The notes under the pieces: generated by a model
The model's database searches: none
What the model saw: only the letters and a program-made list of their open reading frames with translations
What the model was told of the DNA's origin: nothing
Shown: positions 29,278 to 39,566 of the stretch, in pieces
How positions within the stretch are numbered: the stretch's first letter is position 1
Layout of the letters: each line of letters starts with the position of its first letter
Translations under genes and position numbers: made by a program
DNA from: Algibacter mikhailovii
GTDB lineage: Bacteria > Bacteroidota > Bacteroidia > Flavobacteriales > Flavobacteriaceae
Reading direction: 5' to 3'
Length of the DNA: 64,000 nt
Assembly (NCBI RefSeq): GCF_014651495.1
Contig: NZ_BMWZ01000001.1
Coordinates: 560,575 to 624,574, forward strand

Positions 29278-29748
29278 ATGAAAGCTGTATCGTTAAGGGA
29301 AATTAAAAAAGAACTAAATACACTTTCAACCACAGAAATCCAAGAACTCTGTCTTAGGCTATCCCGCTTTAAAAAGGAAAACAAAGAACTACTCACCTAT
29401 TTACTTTTTGAATCATATAACGAAACTGGTTATATAGACGGCATCAAAGTCTATATGGATGAAGAGTTTGAATCAATAAATAGAGCTAGTTATTTTTACA
29501 TAAGAAAAAGTGTGAGAAAAATTCTTAGAAACGTTAAGAAGTTTATACGATATTCCCAAAATAAGGAAACTGAAGTAGAACTTCTACTCTATTTTTGTAA
29601 AAAGCTCAAACACTTTCAACCTAGTATTTCAGGGAGTACACAATTACAAAACACCTATCAAAGACAAATAGTACTTTCAAAAAAAATCATTAATAACTTA
29701 CACGAAGATTTACAATACGACTACAATCTCATTCTTGAAGATTTATAA
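29278..29748 (+). CDS. Conserved helical hypothetical protein
   Basis: A 156-aa, charged, probably all-helical cytoplasmic protein with no signal peptide or membrane segment. Features are LREIKKELNTLSTTEIQELC at the N-terminus and a Tyr/Lys-rich centre (YFYIRKSVRKILRNVKKFIRY in two pieces). I do not recognise a domain. It lies between the E1 gene and pheT on the same strand. I have the impression that similar short genes precede pheT in other Flavobacteria, but function is unknown. Confidence 0.7.
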   Translation: MKAVSLREIKKELNTLSTTEIQELCLRLSRFKKENKELLTYLLFESYNETGYIDGIKVYMDEEFESINRASYFYIRKSVRKILRNVKKFIRYSQNKETEVELLLYFCKKLKHFQPSISGSTQLQNTYQRQIVLSKKIINNLHEDLQYDYNLILEDL

Positions 29749-29768
29749 CTATAATTAGTACGCCATTG

Positions 29769-29799
29769 TTTGAATGCTTGAAGCAATATTTTATCTTTG
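29769..29799 (+). promoter_or_regulatory. Promoter of pheT
   Basis: TTTG at 29769-29772, a 19-base gap, then TATCTTTG at 29792-29799 form a textbook Bacteroidota promoter. pheT starts at 29825, so the leader is short, and I see no attenuator-like leader peptide. Confidence 0.75.
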
Positions 29800-29824
29800 C
29801 AGGCTATAAATAGGATAATAATTT

Positions 29825-32251
29825 ATGAAGATTTCATACAACTGGTTAAAACAGTTTTTAAAAACAGAATGGACACCAGAACAAACGAGTGAATTACTTA
29901 CTGATTTAGGTCTTGAAGTAGAAGGTTTAGAGCCATATCAATCCATTAAAGGGGGATTAGAAGGCGTTGTTGTTGGAGAAGTACTTACTTGTATTAAACA
30001 TCCTAATGCCGATAAATTAAAGATCACTACCGTTGACATTGGTGAAGAATCTCCATTGCAAATTGTTTGTGGGGCACCAAATGTAGCAGCTGGACAAAAA
30101 GTTCCTGTAGCTACTGTTGGAACTACCCTATATACTGACGAGGGAGAATCATGGACCATCAAAAAAGGAAAAATAAGAGGAGAAGCAAGCCATGGCATGA
30201 TTTGCGCCGAAGATGAATTGGGTTTAGGAAATTCTCATGAAGGTATTCTTGTTTTAGATAATAAGGTTAAAATAGGCACCTTAGCCGCCGATCTGTTCGA
30301 TATAGAAAATGATTATGTTTTTGAAATAGGCCTAACGCCTAATAGAGCTGATGCCATGAGTCATCTAGGTACTGCTCGTGATTTAAAAGCTGGTTTAGTT
30401 CAAAAAGACATCAATTTAGAATTAATCACACCCTCGGTAAGTGCTTTTCAAGTTGAAAACAGAACCTTAAAAATGGATGTTAACGTCATTAATAAGGACC
30501 TCGCACCACGCTATTGTGGTTTAACAATTACCGGCTTGAAAGTAAAAGAATCTCCAAGTTGGTTGCAAAATAGACTAAAAGCTATAGGCTTAAGTCCTAT
30601 AAATAATATTGTAGATGCGTCTAATTATGTATTGCATGAACTAGGACAACCCCTTCATGCTTTTGATGCCTTTAAAATATCAGGCAATAAAATTGAGGTA
30701 AAAACGGTAGAAGCGGGCACTAAGTTCACTACGCTTGATGGCGTTGAGCGTGAATTGCACGAGGATGATTTAATGATCTGTGATGCTGAAAAACCAATGT
30801 GTATTGCAGGTGTTTTTGGTGGTGAGTATTCGGGAGTTTCTGAAAACACGACTAATATTTTCTTAGAGAGTGCCTATTTCAATCCTGTTAGCGTTCGAAA
30901 AACAGCAAAACGTCATGGCTTAAATACGGATGCCTCATTTAGGTTTGAACGCGGTATCGATCCTAATATTACTGAGTATGCCCTAAAACGTGCTGCTTTG
31001 CTTATTCAAGAAATTGCTGGTGGAGAAATTACCAGTGATATTATTGATATTTATCCTAAAAAAATTAAAGATTTTGAAGTGCGTTTAAGTTTCGAAAACG
31101 CTAAGAAGTTAATAGGAGAAGAAATACCTAGAGAGGTTATAAAGAGGATTTTATCTTCATTAGATATCAAAGTTAACAATGTTACTGAAGCAGGTTTAGG
31201 ATTAACCGTTCCTGCCTACAGAAATGATGTGCAAAGAGAAGCAGATGTTATTGAAGAAATCCTAAGGGTTTATGGTTATAATAATGTAAAAACAACTAAA
31301 AAGTTAAATGCATCCATATCAACTACATCCCGCTTTGAGGATTATAAAATCCAAAACGTTGTTGGAAATCAATTAGCTTCCCAGGGGTTTTATGAAATTC
31401 TTTCTAATTCACTAACAACACCAAACTATATAGCGCTTAGTGAGCAACTAAAAGATGAGCATAATATAACTATGTTAAACCCTTTAAGTAATGATTTGTC
31501 CGTTATGCGTCAGTCATTACTGTTTTCTGGTTTAGAATCTATTTCTTTTAACATTAACAGAAAACGGGCTGATTTAAAATTCTTTGAATTCGGAAAAACG
31601 TACCATAACTACAAGGATAAACGTGAAGAATTTAAACACCTATCGCTTTTTGTAACGGGTAATCAAAATTTTGAAAACTGGCACACCCAAAATAAAAAGA
31701 GTGATTTCTTTTTAATGAAAGGCCATATTGTTTCGATTCTTGAACGATTGGGTATCTCAAGATATAGTGAAACTCCGATAAATAATGACTTGTTTTCTGA
31801 AGGCTTGTCTATTGGCTTAGGTAAAAACAATTTAGTTGATTTTGGTTTGGTAAAAAAGCCTATTCTTAAACATTTTGACATCAGTCAAGATGTGATTTAT
31901 GCAGATATTAATTGGGATGGTATTTTAAATATCATTAAACATCATAGAATAAAGTTTAAACCTATTTCAAAGTATCCTGAAGTACGACGTGATTTTGCTT
32001 TACTACTGAATGAGGACATTGCTTTTGAAGCTATCTACAAAATCGCGAAACAAAGTGAAAAGCAATTACTGAAAGACGTAAACTTATTTGATGTTTATCA
32101 AGGTAAAAACCTACCAAAAGGAAAAAAGAGTTATGCCGTTAGTTTCTTATTACAAGATGAAAACAAAACGCTTAATGATAAACAAATTGATAAAATCATG
32201 ACCAAGCTTCAAAATAATTTTGAAAAACAGCTTGGAGCAGAATTGAGATAA
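29825..32251 (+). CDS. pheT: Phenylalanine-tRNA ligase beta subunit
   Basis: Beta chain of the alpha2beta2 phenylalanyl-tRNA synthetase, 808 aa, full length. Domains in order: N-terminal MKISYNWLKQFL; tRNA-binding OB fold (~40-150, VVGEVLTCIKHPNADKL); B3/B4 editing domain (~210-390, PINNIVDASNYVLHELGQPLHAFD); B5 domain (~400-480); core catalytic-like domain; and the C-terminal ferredoxin-like anticodon-binding domain (KYPEVRRDFALLLNEDI ... LFDVYQGKNLPKGKKSYAVS). It has its own promoter and is followed by a terminator. pheS is not in the window, so the subunits are unlinked here. Confidence 0.97.
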   Translation: MKISYNWLKQFLKTEWTPEQTSELLTDLGLEVEGLEPYQSIKGGLEGVVVGEVLTCIKHPNADKLKITTVDIGEESPLQIVCGAPNVAAGQKVPVATVGTTLYTDEGESWTIKKGKIRGEASHGMICAEDELGLGNSHEGILVLDNKVKIGTLAADLFDIENDYVFEIGLTPNRADAMSHLGTARDLKAGLVQKDINLELITPSVSAFQVENRTLKMDVNVINKDLAPRYCGLTITGLKVKESPSWLQNRLKAIGLSPINNIVDASNYVLHELGQPLHAFDAFKISGNKIEVKTVEAGTKFTTLDGVERELHEDDLMICDAEKPMCIAGVFGGEYSGVSENTTNIFLESAYFNPVSVRKTAKRHGLNTDASFRFERGIDPNITEYALKRAALLIQEIAGGEITSDIIDIYPKKIKDFEVRLSFENAKKLIGEEIPREVIKRILSSLDIKVNNVTEAGLGLTVPAYRNDVQREADVIEEILRVYGYNNVKTTKKLNASISTTSRFEDYKIQNVVGNQLASQGFYEILSNSLTTPNYIALSEQLKDEHNITMLNPLSNDLSVMRQSLLFSGLESISFNINRKRADLKFFEFGKTYHNYKDKREEFKHLSLFVTGNQNFENWHTQNKKSDFFLMKGHIVSILERLGISRYSETPINNDLFSEGLSIGLGKNNLVDFGLVKKPILKHFDISQDVIYADINWDGILNIIKHHRIKFKPISKYPEVRRDFALLLNEDIAFEAIYKIAKQSEKQLLKDVNLFDVYQGKNLPKGKKSYAVSFLLQDENKTLNDKQIDKIMTKLQNNFEKQLGAELR

Positions 32252-32273
32252 GATATTGCCTTATAACTATATA

Positions 32274-32310
32274 AAAAGACCTGATAGTTTATTGCTAATC
32301 AGGTCTTTTT
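32274..32310 (+). terminator. Terminator after pheT
   Basis: AAAAAGACCTGAT pairs with ATCAGGTCTTTTT around an 11-base loop. The stem ends in a T run 23-59 bases beyond the pheT stop codon. Confidence 0.88.
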
Positions 32311-32349
32311 CATTTTTAAAATTCGTATATTTAAGTAAACTTTAAAGTC

Positions 32350-32586
32350 ATGAAGGATTCTAATTATGTAAAAATTTATACGGGCGAACTCATAATTGTT
32401 CAACGTATGGTGGCTGAACTTGAAAAAATAGACATTATACCTGTCCTTAAAGATCAAACAGATTCTGGTTTACTGCCTATATTTGGAACATCAAACTCAC
32501 TTTTTAAGCAAGTTTATATTCATAAAGATGAACTAGAAAAGGCGACAGATGTGATAAATACTTTTAAATCAGAATTACAGGAATAG
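32350..32586 (+). CDS. DUF2007 domain protein
   Basis: A small soluble protein (78 aa) with the DUF2007 pattern: VKIYTGELIIVQRMVAELEKI, then a central LLPIFGTSNSLFKQVYIHKDE and a short C-terminal helix. The family is often labelled putative signal-transducing protein and resembles the PII/ferredoxin-like fold, but no function is established. It is free-standing between two terminators. Confidence 0.82.
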   Translation: MKDSNYVKIYTGELIIVQRMVAELEKIDIIPVLKDQTDSGLLPIFGTSNSLFKQVYIHKDELEKATDVINTFKSELQE

Positions 32587-32610
32587 AAAGTCATTTTTTC
32601 TACTGAAAAA

Positions 32611-32650
32611 AAACACTCGCAGGAAAATAATAGACCTGCGAGTGTTTTTA
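32611..32650. terminator. Bidirectional terminator between DUF2007 gene and ABC-F gene
   Basis: AAACACTCGCAGG pairs perfectly with CCTGCGAGTGTTT (13 bp) around an 11-base loop. A-rich and T-rich flanks on both sides fit the convergent genes it separates. Confidence 0.9.
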
Positions 32651-32651
32651 T

Positions 32652-34280
<1,629 letters not shown>

Positions 34281-34448
34281 TTATATTTATTTTTTGCAAA
34301 AGTAATTAAATCATATGGTAAGACGAAACATAGAACATCAATTTTTTGAGTACGATAATTATGAGATTATAAGTTTTAACAACGCCTTAACAGGAGTTTT
34401 TAATTACAACGTATACTTTTGTTTATATAATTTTTCCTAACAGAACCA

Positions 34449-35867
34449 ATGAAATTTTATCTCTCATTTATATTGATTATAATAACGTTTTTTAGTTGTA
34501 AAAAAGACAACAAAACGGCGGTTAATTATGCCTACATAGGAGGAGAAATTATAAATCCAAGCACAAATTATATTGTATTATCCAAAGATAAAACCATAAT
34601 TGACACTATAAAACTTGATGGAAGAAACAGATTTCATTATAAAATAAAAAAATTAGATGAGGGCATGCACACCTTTAGGCATGGTGGTGAGTTTCAAATG
34701 ATTTTAATTGAACCAGAGGACAGTGTGCTTTTTAGATTAAACACTTTAGATTTTGATGAATCATTAGTTTTCTCAGGGCATGGGGACAAAAAAAACAATT
34801 ATCTAATTAATGATTTTCTTGAAAATGAAAAAGAGGAACGCCATATAGTGCGATTATGTCAGCTGAACCCAGAAACATATCAAAATCATGTGGACTCTAT
34901 AAAGGCCAGAAAGATTAGAGATTTTAACAAGCTGATTAGTAAGCATGAGTTCTCTCCTCTTTTCGAAAAAATTGCCTTATCCAATATTAATTACAGCTAC
35001 TATTCCAATAAAGAAGTATATCCTTTTGTGCATTATGGCAAAAATAAAGCGGTTATTCTAGCGTCACTACCTAGTGACTTTTATGATTATAGGAAAGACA
35101 TTAATTATAATGATGAATCGCTAAGTAGTTACCATAATTACAACTCTTTTTTAAGACACCATTTTAGCAACCTTTCTTTAGAAACACATGATGAACATGC
35201 CACTACGAAATCTTTTAACAGAAAGTCTTTATGTTATAATTTAGACCGATTGCAGTTAATAGACAGTTTGGTAAGTAATGAAACCATTAAAAATGATTTA
35301 TTATTTCACTTTACAATGAAGTACTTATCGCGAAGTAAAAATGAAGAATTCAATAATGCGATTTTACAATCTTACATAGATAAGTCTTCTAATGAAGATG
35401 GAAAAAAAATGATGACCAGATATACTAAATCAATTAATAGTTTGAAGGAAGGGGCTGATATTCCAATGGTTAAACTGATTGACTACAATAAGAATGAACT
35501 GGATTTAAGTTCATTAATAAATCAACCTACCGTAATCACGTTTTGGTCAAACACCTACTACGAGCACTTCAGGGAAAGTCATTACAAATTAAAGGAGTTA
35601 AAAGAGAAATACCCCGAAGTAAGATTTCTAGTCATTAACGTGGACCAATACGGTGTAAGTAAGTCTAAAAAAATATTGGAAGGGCATCAATTTGATCAAA
35701 CAAATGAATATCAATTCAAGTACCCTAAAGAAGCCTCTGAAGTTTTTGCAGTGCATCCCATGACGAAAACTTTAATAATTGATAAACAAAAGAAAATAGT
35801 TAATAGTAACACCAATATTTTCTCAATATATTTTGAAAAGCAACTTCTTGGTTTAATTAATAGATAA
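34449..35867 (+). CDS. Thioredoxin-fold lipoprotein lacking the CxxC
   Basis: A 472-aa lipoprotein (lipobox TFFSC at residues ~14-18). It has an N-terminal beta domain (YIGGEIINPSTNYIVLSKDK), a long helical middle and a C-terminal TlpA/AhpC-like thioredoxin fold. The expected WCxxC is replaced by TFWSNTYYEHF near residue 362, so the redox Cys pair is absent. The rest of the fold is preserved (KLKELKEKYPEVRFLVINVD and the cis-Pro region VHPMTKTLIIDK). It is probably an envelope protein with a binding rather than disulfide-exchange role. It is divergent from the ABC-F gene. Confidence 0.75.
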   Translation: MKFYLSFILIIITFFSCKKDNKTAVNYAYIGGEIINPSTNYIVLSKDKTIIDTIKLDGRNRFHYKIKKLDEGMHTFRHGGEFQMILIEPEDSVLFRLNTLDFDESLVFSGHGDKKNNYLINDFLENEKEERHIVRLCQLNPETYQNHVDSIKARKIRDFNKLISKHEFSPLFEKIALSNINYSYYSNKEVYPFVHYGKNKAVILASLPSDFYDYRKDINYNDESLSSYHNYNSFLRHHFSNLSLETHDEHATTKSFNRKSLCYNLDRLQLIDSLVSNETIKNDLLFHFTMKYLSRSKNEEFNNAILQSYIDKSSNEDGKKMMTRYTKSINSLKEGADIPMVKLIDYNKNELDLSSLINQPTVITFWSNTYYEHFRESHYKLKELKEKYPEVRFLVINVDQYGVSKSKKILEGHQFDQTNEYQFKYPKEASEVFAVHPMTKTLIIDKQKKIVNSNTNIFSIYFEKQLLGLINR

Positions 35868-35869
35868 TT

Positions 35870-36673
35870 TTAAAGTTTATAATGATTCATCAGAAGTTTT
35901 TCATAAACTTTACTAGGCAATATGCGTTTTAAAACAATAGAAAACTTCTGCATAAATTCGCCCACCTTATAATGCACTTTAGGCTTAGGCGTATTTATCA
36001 CATCGTACACCGCTTTAGCCATGAGGTTTGGATCACTACCATGATCAACATGGGTGTTCATTAAATCCAGAGTATTACCATAGGGTTTCTTATACGGAGA
36101 GTCTTTTAGTAATGGTGCATGATATCTACCCGCTGCAATATTGGTTGCAAAATCGCCTGGAGCAATATTAGTCATTTCAATGTTAAAATCTTTTAGTTCC
36201 ATTCTAAAAGCCTCAGTAATCAACTCTAGGGCACCTTTACTCGCACTGTAAACACCACGATATGGCAATCCCATATACCCAGCAATAGAGGTTATATTTA
36301 TAATAAGTCCGGAATTTTGATTACGCATTTGCGGCAGAACGGCCTTTATAACATTAAGCGGTCCAAAGAAATTGGTTTCAAAATTATTCTTAATCTCTTC
36401 TTCTGGAATTTCTTCTATGGGTCCTGTTATTCCTGCACCCGCATTATTTATAACAACATCTAGCCTACCTTCTTTTTCAATAATGGCATTTACTGTACTA
36501 ATAATAGTAGTATTAGCTTTAACATCTAATGGTAATATGGGGAATTTACTCCCCTTATATTTTTCTGGATTTCTACTGGTTCCGTAAACGATAAACTTTT
36601 TATCTACTAAAAACTCGCCTATAGACTTACCAATTCCTGAGGAACCGCCTGTAATTAAAACCACTTTAGACAT
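35870..36673 (-). CDS. Short-chain dehydrogenase/reductase
   Basis: A 267-aa NAD(P)-dependent oxidoreductase of the classical SDR family. The cofactor motif GGSSGIGKSIG is at residues 8-18, NNAGAGITG near 77-85, catalytic Ser in NITSIAGYMG near 128, and YSASKGALE supplies Tyr and Lys. The substrate is unknown. Automated pipelines usually name relatives SDR family oxidoreductase. It is convergent with the thioredoxin-like gene, with only two bases between stop codons. Confidence 0.92.
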   Translation of the reverse strand: MSKVVLITGGSSGIGKSIGEFLVDKKFIVYGTSRNPEKYKGSKFPILPLDVKANTTIISTVNAIIEKEGRLDVVINNAGAGITGPIEEIPEEEIKNNFETNFFGPLNVIKAVLPQMRNQNSGLIINITSIAGYMGLPYRGVYSASKGALELITEAFRMELKDFNIEMTNIAPGDFATNIAAGRYHAPLLKDSPYKKPYGNTLDLMNTHVDHGSDPNLMAKAVYDVINTPKPKVHYKVGEFMQKFSIVLKRILPSKVYEKLLMNHYKL

Positions 36674-36800
36674 AACTTAGATATAAATATTAAATTGTTT
36701 AAAAATACGTTATTTACCTTTAGGTTAGTACGAATTAGAACATTCAAAAAACTAAAAAATCCTGATGCTTAAAGGCATTCAAGATTTGAGTTTATTGTAT

Positions 36801-36901
36801 AAAAAAAGGCAAGCTACCTACATCACACCGCTACGACCATTTACCTTTGCTTCGTTCCCGACCTGGAGGATTCAACAGGAGCTGGTTGTGTAGGACTTGC
36901 C
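36801..36901 (-). ncRNA. ffs: Signal recognition particle RNA (4.5S type)
   Basis: On the minus strand the sequence begins GGCAAGTCCTACACAACC and contains the conserved SRP core CCAGGTCGGGAACGAAGCA (compare the CAGGUCCGGAAGGAAGCAG of E. coli 4.5S RNA). It ends GGTAGCTTGCC, whose terminal bases pair with the 5' end (GGCAAG with CTTGCC). A run of seven T follows as terminator. It is a short form of about 95 nt without an Alu domain. A near-perfect promoter lies immediately upstream. The RNA works with Ffh in co-translational membrane targeting. Confidence 0.93.
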
Positions 36902-36906
36902 GGCTG

Positions 36907-36936
36907 CAAAGATACAATCTTTTAAAATTATCACAA
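36907..36936 (-). promoter_or_regulatory. Promoter of the SRP RNA gene
   Basis: On the minus strand TTG (36936-36934), 19 bases, then TATCTTTG (36914-36907) match the Bacteroidota consensus exactly. The RNA 5' end predicted by pairing (about 36901) lies 6 bases downstream, as expected for a transcription start. Confidence 0.82.
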
Positions 36937-36990
36937 TGATTTTTTAAACCGATTTTAAATAAATATATTGCTTTAAACTAAAAAACAAAA

Positions 36991-38025
36991 ATGAATACAT
37001 TCAAATATCTAGCAATCATATTTTTAGGAATATTTCTTTATTCATGTGGATCAAACTCTGGCCAGAAAAAAAGTGATTTTTCCATTAAAACTAACGCTAC
37101 TAAGGGGAATATTTCTAATAATGAAACACTAAAACTGAGCATTGAGAACAAAAAAAATCACAAAATTGATTCTATCAGCTATATTTTAGATGGCAATAGA
37201 ATTGATGAGCAGGCCTCTTTACAAAATATGAAGTTAGGAAAACATAGTATTGAAGCATCTATCTATTTTAATAATGAAGTCCAACAAACCACTACGGCCT
37301 TAACCATTTTAAACAGTGCATTGCCTAAAGTATATACCTATAACATTATTAATGAATATCCTCATGATATTACTTCCTACACACAAGGACTAGAATTTTA
37401 TAATGATACGCTTTATGAAAGTACCGGACAATATAAAGAATCTAAACTCCGAAAAGTTAATTATAAATCGGGTGAGGTTTTAAAAAATATCAATTTATCA
37501 GACGAATACTTTGGTGAAGGGTTAACCATACTTAACAATAAAATATATCAACTTACATGGCAAAAAGGTACCGGCTTTGTCTATGATGTGAATACTTTTG
37601 AGAAGCTTAGCAGTTTCAAGTATGGAAATAGCAAAGAAGGTTGGGGCCTATGTAATCATGATAACGTGATTTACAAAAGTGATGGCACCGAAAACATATG
37701 GTTATTAAATAAAGATACTTTGGTTGAAGAATCATATATTCAAGTATATACAAACAAAGGTAAAATTGTAGGTATTAATGAAATGGAATGGGTCAATGGA
37801 AAAATATACGCTAATCGTTATCAAAAAAATGGAGTAGCTATTATTAATCCTAATAATGGCGCTGTTGAAGGCGTCATTGACTTTACTCCATTAAAATCAA
37901 AAGTTACGCAACATAAAGGCCTAGATGTATTGAATGGTATTGCTTACAATCCCAATACTAAAACCATTTTTATTACTGGTAAACGTTGGGATAAATTATT
38001 TGAAGTGGAGATTATAGAAAAATAG
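36991..38025 (+). CDS. Glutaminyl-peptide cyclotransferase (lipoprotein)
   Basis: A bacterial-type glutaminyl cyclase forming N-terminal pyroglutamate on exported proteins. The N-terminus is a lipoprotein signal (IFLGIFLYSCGS). A ~90-residue N-terminal beta domain precedes the five-bladed propeller, which shows YPHDITSYTQGLEFYND, YESTGQYKESKLRKVN, FGEGLTILNNKIYQLTWQ, GWGLCNHDNVIYKSDG and INEMEWVNGKIYANRYQ. These are hallmarks of the plant/bacterial QC fold. At 344 aa the length is normal. In T9SS organisms such an enzyme can modify cargo N-termini after signal peptide removal. Confidence 0.9.
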   Translation: MNTFKYLAIIFLGIFLYSCGSNSGQKKSDFSIKTNATKGNISNNETLKLSIENKKNHKIDSISYILDGNRIDEQASLQNMKLGKHSIEASIYFNNEVQQTTTALTILNSALPKVYTYNIINEYPHDITSYTQGLEFYNDTLYESTGQYKESKLRKVNYKSGEVLKNINLSDEYFGEGLTILNNKIYQLTWQKGTGFVYDVNTFEKLSSFKYGNSKEGWGLCNHDNVIYKSDGTENIWLLNKDTLVEESYIQVYTNKGKIVGINEMEWVNGKIYANRYQKNGVAIINPNNGAVEGVIDFTPLKSKVTQHKGLDVLNGIAYNPNTKTIFITGKRWDKLFEVEIIEK

Positions 38026-38039
38026 ATTGAGAACTTAAT

Positions 38040-39530
38040 TTAAAGTTTAAACCAATCTTGTATGATGCCTTTTTCAATGTTGTCGTTACCTTTATGAATA
38101 AATTCATTTTTTGCTCCATTATATTCATAATCAGTCATCCAAAGTTTATAATTTGAAGCAACCTCTTTTATGGCATCGCAAATAAAAATTATCTCATCAT
38201 TAGTCATAGTAGGGTGAATAGACATTCTAATCCAGCCTGGGCGCTCTATCAGACAGCCTTCTAGAATTTTTTCTTCTATTGATTTAGAAGTTGACTCATC
38301 AACATTCAACAAATAATGACCATAGGTTCCTGCACAAGAACATCCCCCTCGTGTTTGTATGCCAAAACGATCATTCAGCAGTTTCACTATTAAATTATAA
38401 TGTACATCTTCAATAAAAAATGAAAACACTCCTAACCTATCTTTATGATTTGGAGCTAGTATTTTAAGGTTTTCAATTTTACTTAATCTTTCAAAAATTA
38501 TTGCATTCAATTCATGTTCTCTATCCAGAATGTTTTGAATACCCATTTTCTCTTTCAACTCAATAGATAGAGCTATTCGTATAGCCTGAAGAAACCCTGG
38601 AGTTCCACCATCTTCTCTTGTTTCAATATCATCAATATAATCATGATCTCCCCAAGGGTTTGTATAATTAACCGTACCCCCTCCTGGATTATCAGGTACT
38701 AAGTTTTTATATAATTTTTTATTAAATATTAAAACGCCTGAGGACCCCGGACCTCCCAAAAACTTATGTGGAGAAAAGGTTATGGCATCTAAATATTCAT
38801 CTTCATCTTTTGGATGCATATCGATGGATACATAAGGCGCAGAACAAGCAAAATCAACAAAGCATAAGCCGTTATTTTGATGCATAACTTTAGAAACATC
38901 ATGGTAATTTGTTCTAATACCAGTCACATTAGAACAACCAGTAATAGCAGCAATTTTTATGGGGCAATCGTTATGTTGATCAATTAGCTTCTTTAATCCG
39001 TCAATACATGGTAAGCCATTTTCATTTGATGGAATGACTTCTACTCTGGCAATCGTTTCTAACCAAGAGGTCTGATTAGAATGGTGCTCCATATGAGAAA
39101 CAAATATAATAGGACGTTTATCTTCTGGAATTACCGTATTGTCCTTCAAGTTTTCATTTAACTTAATCCCCAATATACGCTGAAACTTATTTATAGCTCC
39201 AGTCATTCCAGTACCTACCGTAATCAAAACATCTTCACTTGAAGCATTCACATGATTTTTAATAATATGTCTGGCATCGTGATAAGCATGAGTCATCACA
39301 CTACCTGTAATTGAAGTTTCAGTATGGGTATTTGCTACATAAGGACCAATTTCATTAGTTATTTTATCCTCAATAGGCTTGTAGAGTCTTCCACTAGCCG
39401 TCCAATCAGCATATATCACTTTTTTTGTACCATAAGGTCCTTCAAAATATTGATCAACCCCAATAATATTAGTCCTAAATGAACTAAAATATGTTTCTAA
39501 ATGTGATACCTCTTTATCTAATGAATTCAT
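38040..39530 (-). CDS. Class V aminotransferase (cysteine desulfurase-like)
   Basis: A PLP-dependent fold-type I enzyme of 496 aa. VIYADWTASGRLYKPIED is the N-terminal block, AITGCSNVTGIRTNY the central one, and FSPHKFLGGPGSSG holds the PLP-binding Lys near residue 255. RGGCSCAGTYG contains a Cys at the position of the desulfurase active-site loop. It is longer than SufS/IscS (about 400 aa). Sulfur mobilisation or a C-S/C-N lyase role is possible. It does not sit with suf genes. Whether it could feed sulfur to the NRPS-1 pyrophosphatase domain 8 kb away is speculation. Confidence 0.8.
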   Translation of the reverse strand: MNSLDKEVSHLETYFSSFRTNIIGVDQYFEGPYGTKKVIYADWTASGRLYKPIEDKITNEIGPYVANTHTETSITGSVMTHAYHDARHIIKNHVNASSEDVLITVGTGMTGAINKFQRILGIKLNENLKDNTVIPEDKRPIIFVSHMEHHSNQTSWLETIARVEVIPSNENGLPCIDGLKKLIDQHNDCPIKIAAITGCSNVTGIRTNYHDVSKVMHQNNGLCFVDFACSAPYVSIDMHPKDEDEYLDAITFSPHKFLGGPGSSGVLIFNKKLYKNLVPDNPGGGTVNYTNPWGDHDYIDDIETREDGGTPGFLQAIRIALSIELKEKMGIQNILDREHELNAIIFERLSKIENLKILAPNHKDRLGVFSFFIEDVHYNLIVKLLNDRFGIQTRGGCSCAGTYGHYLLNVDESTSKSIEEKILEGCLIERPGWIRMSIHPTMTNDEIIFICDAIKEVASNYKLWMTDYEYNGAKNEFIHKGNDNIEKGIIQDWFKL

Positions 39531-39566
39531 ATATCCTAAAAATGGTGTTTTCCTTAAATGTATGAA

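Noticed and set aside
34315-34440. 41-codon ORF just upstream of the thioredoxin-like lipoprotein gene
   Set aside because: No recognisable domain, unusual composition, and it overlaps the presumed promoter region; possible but unsupported.
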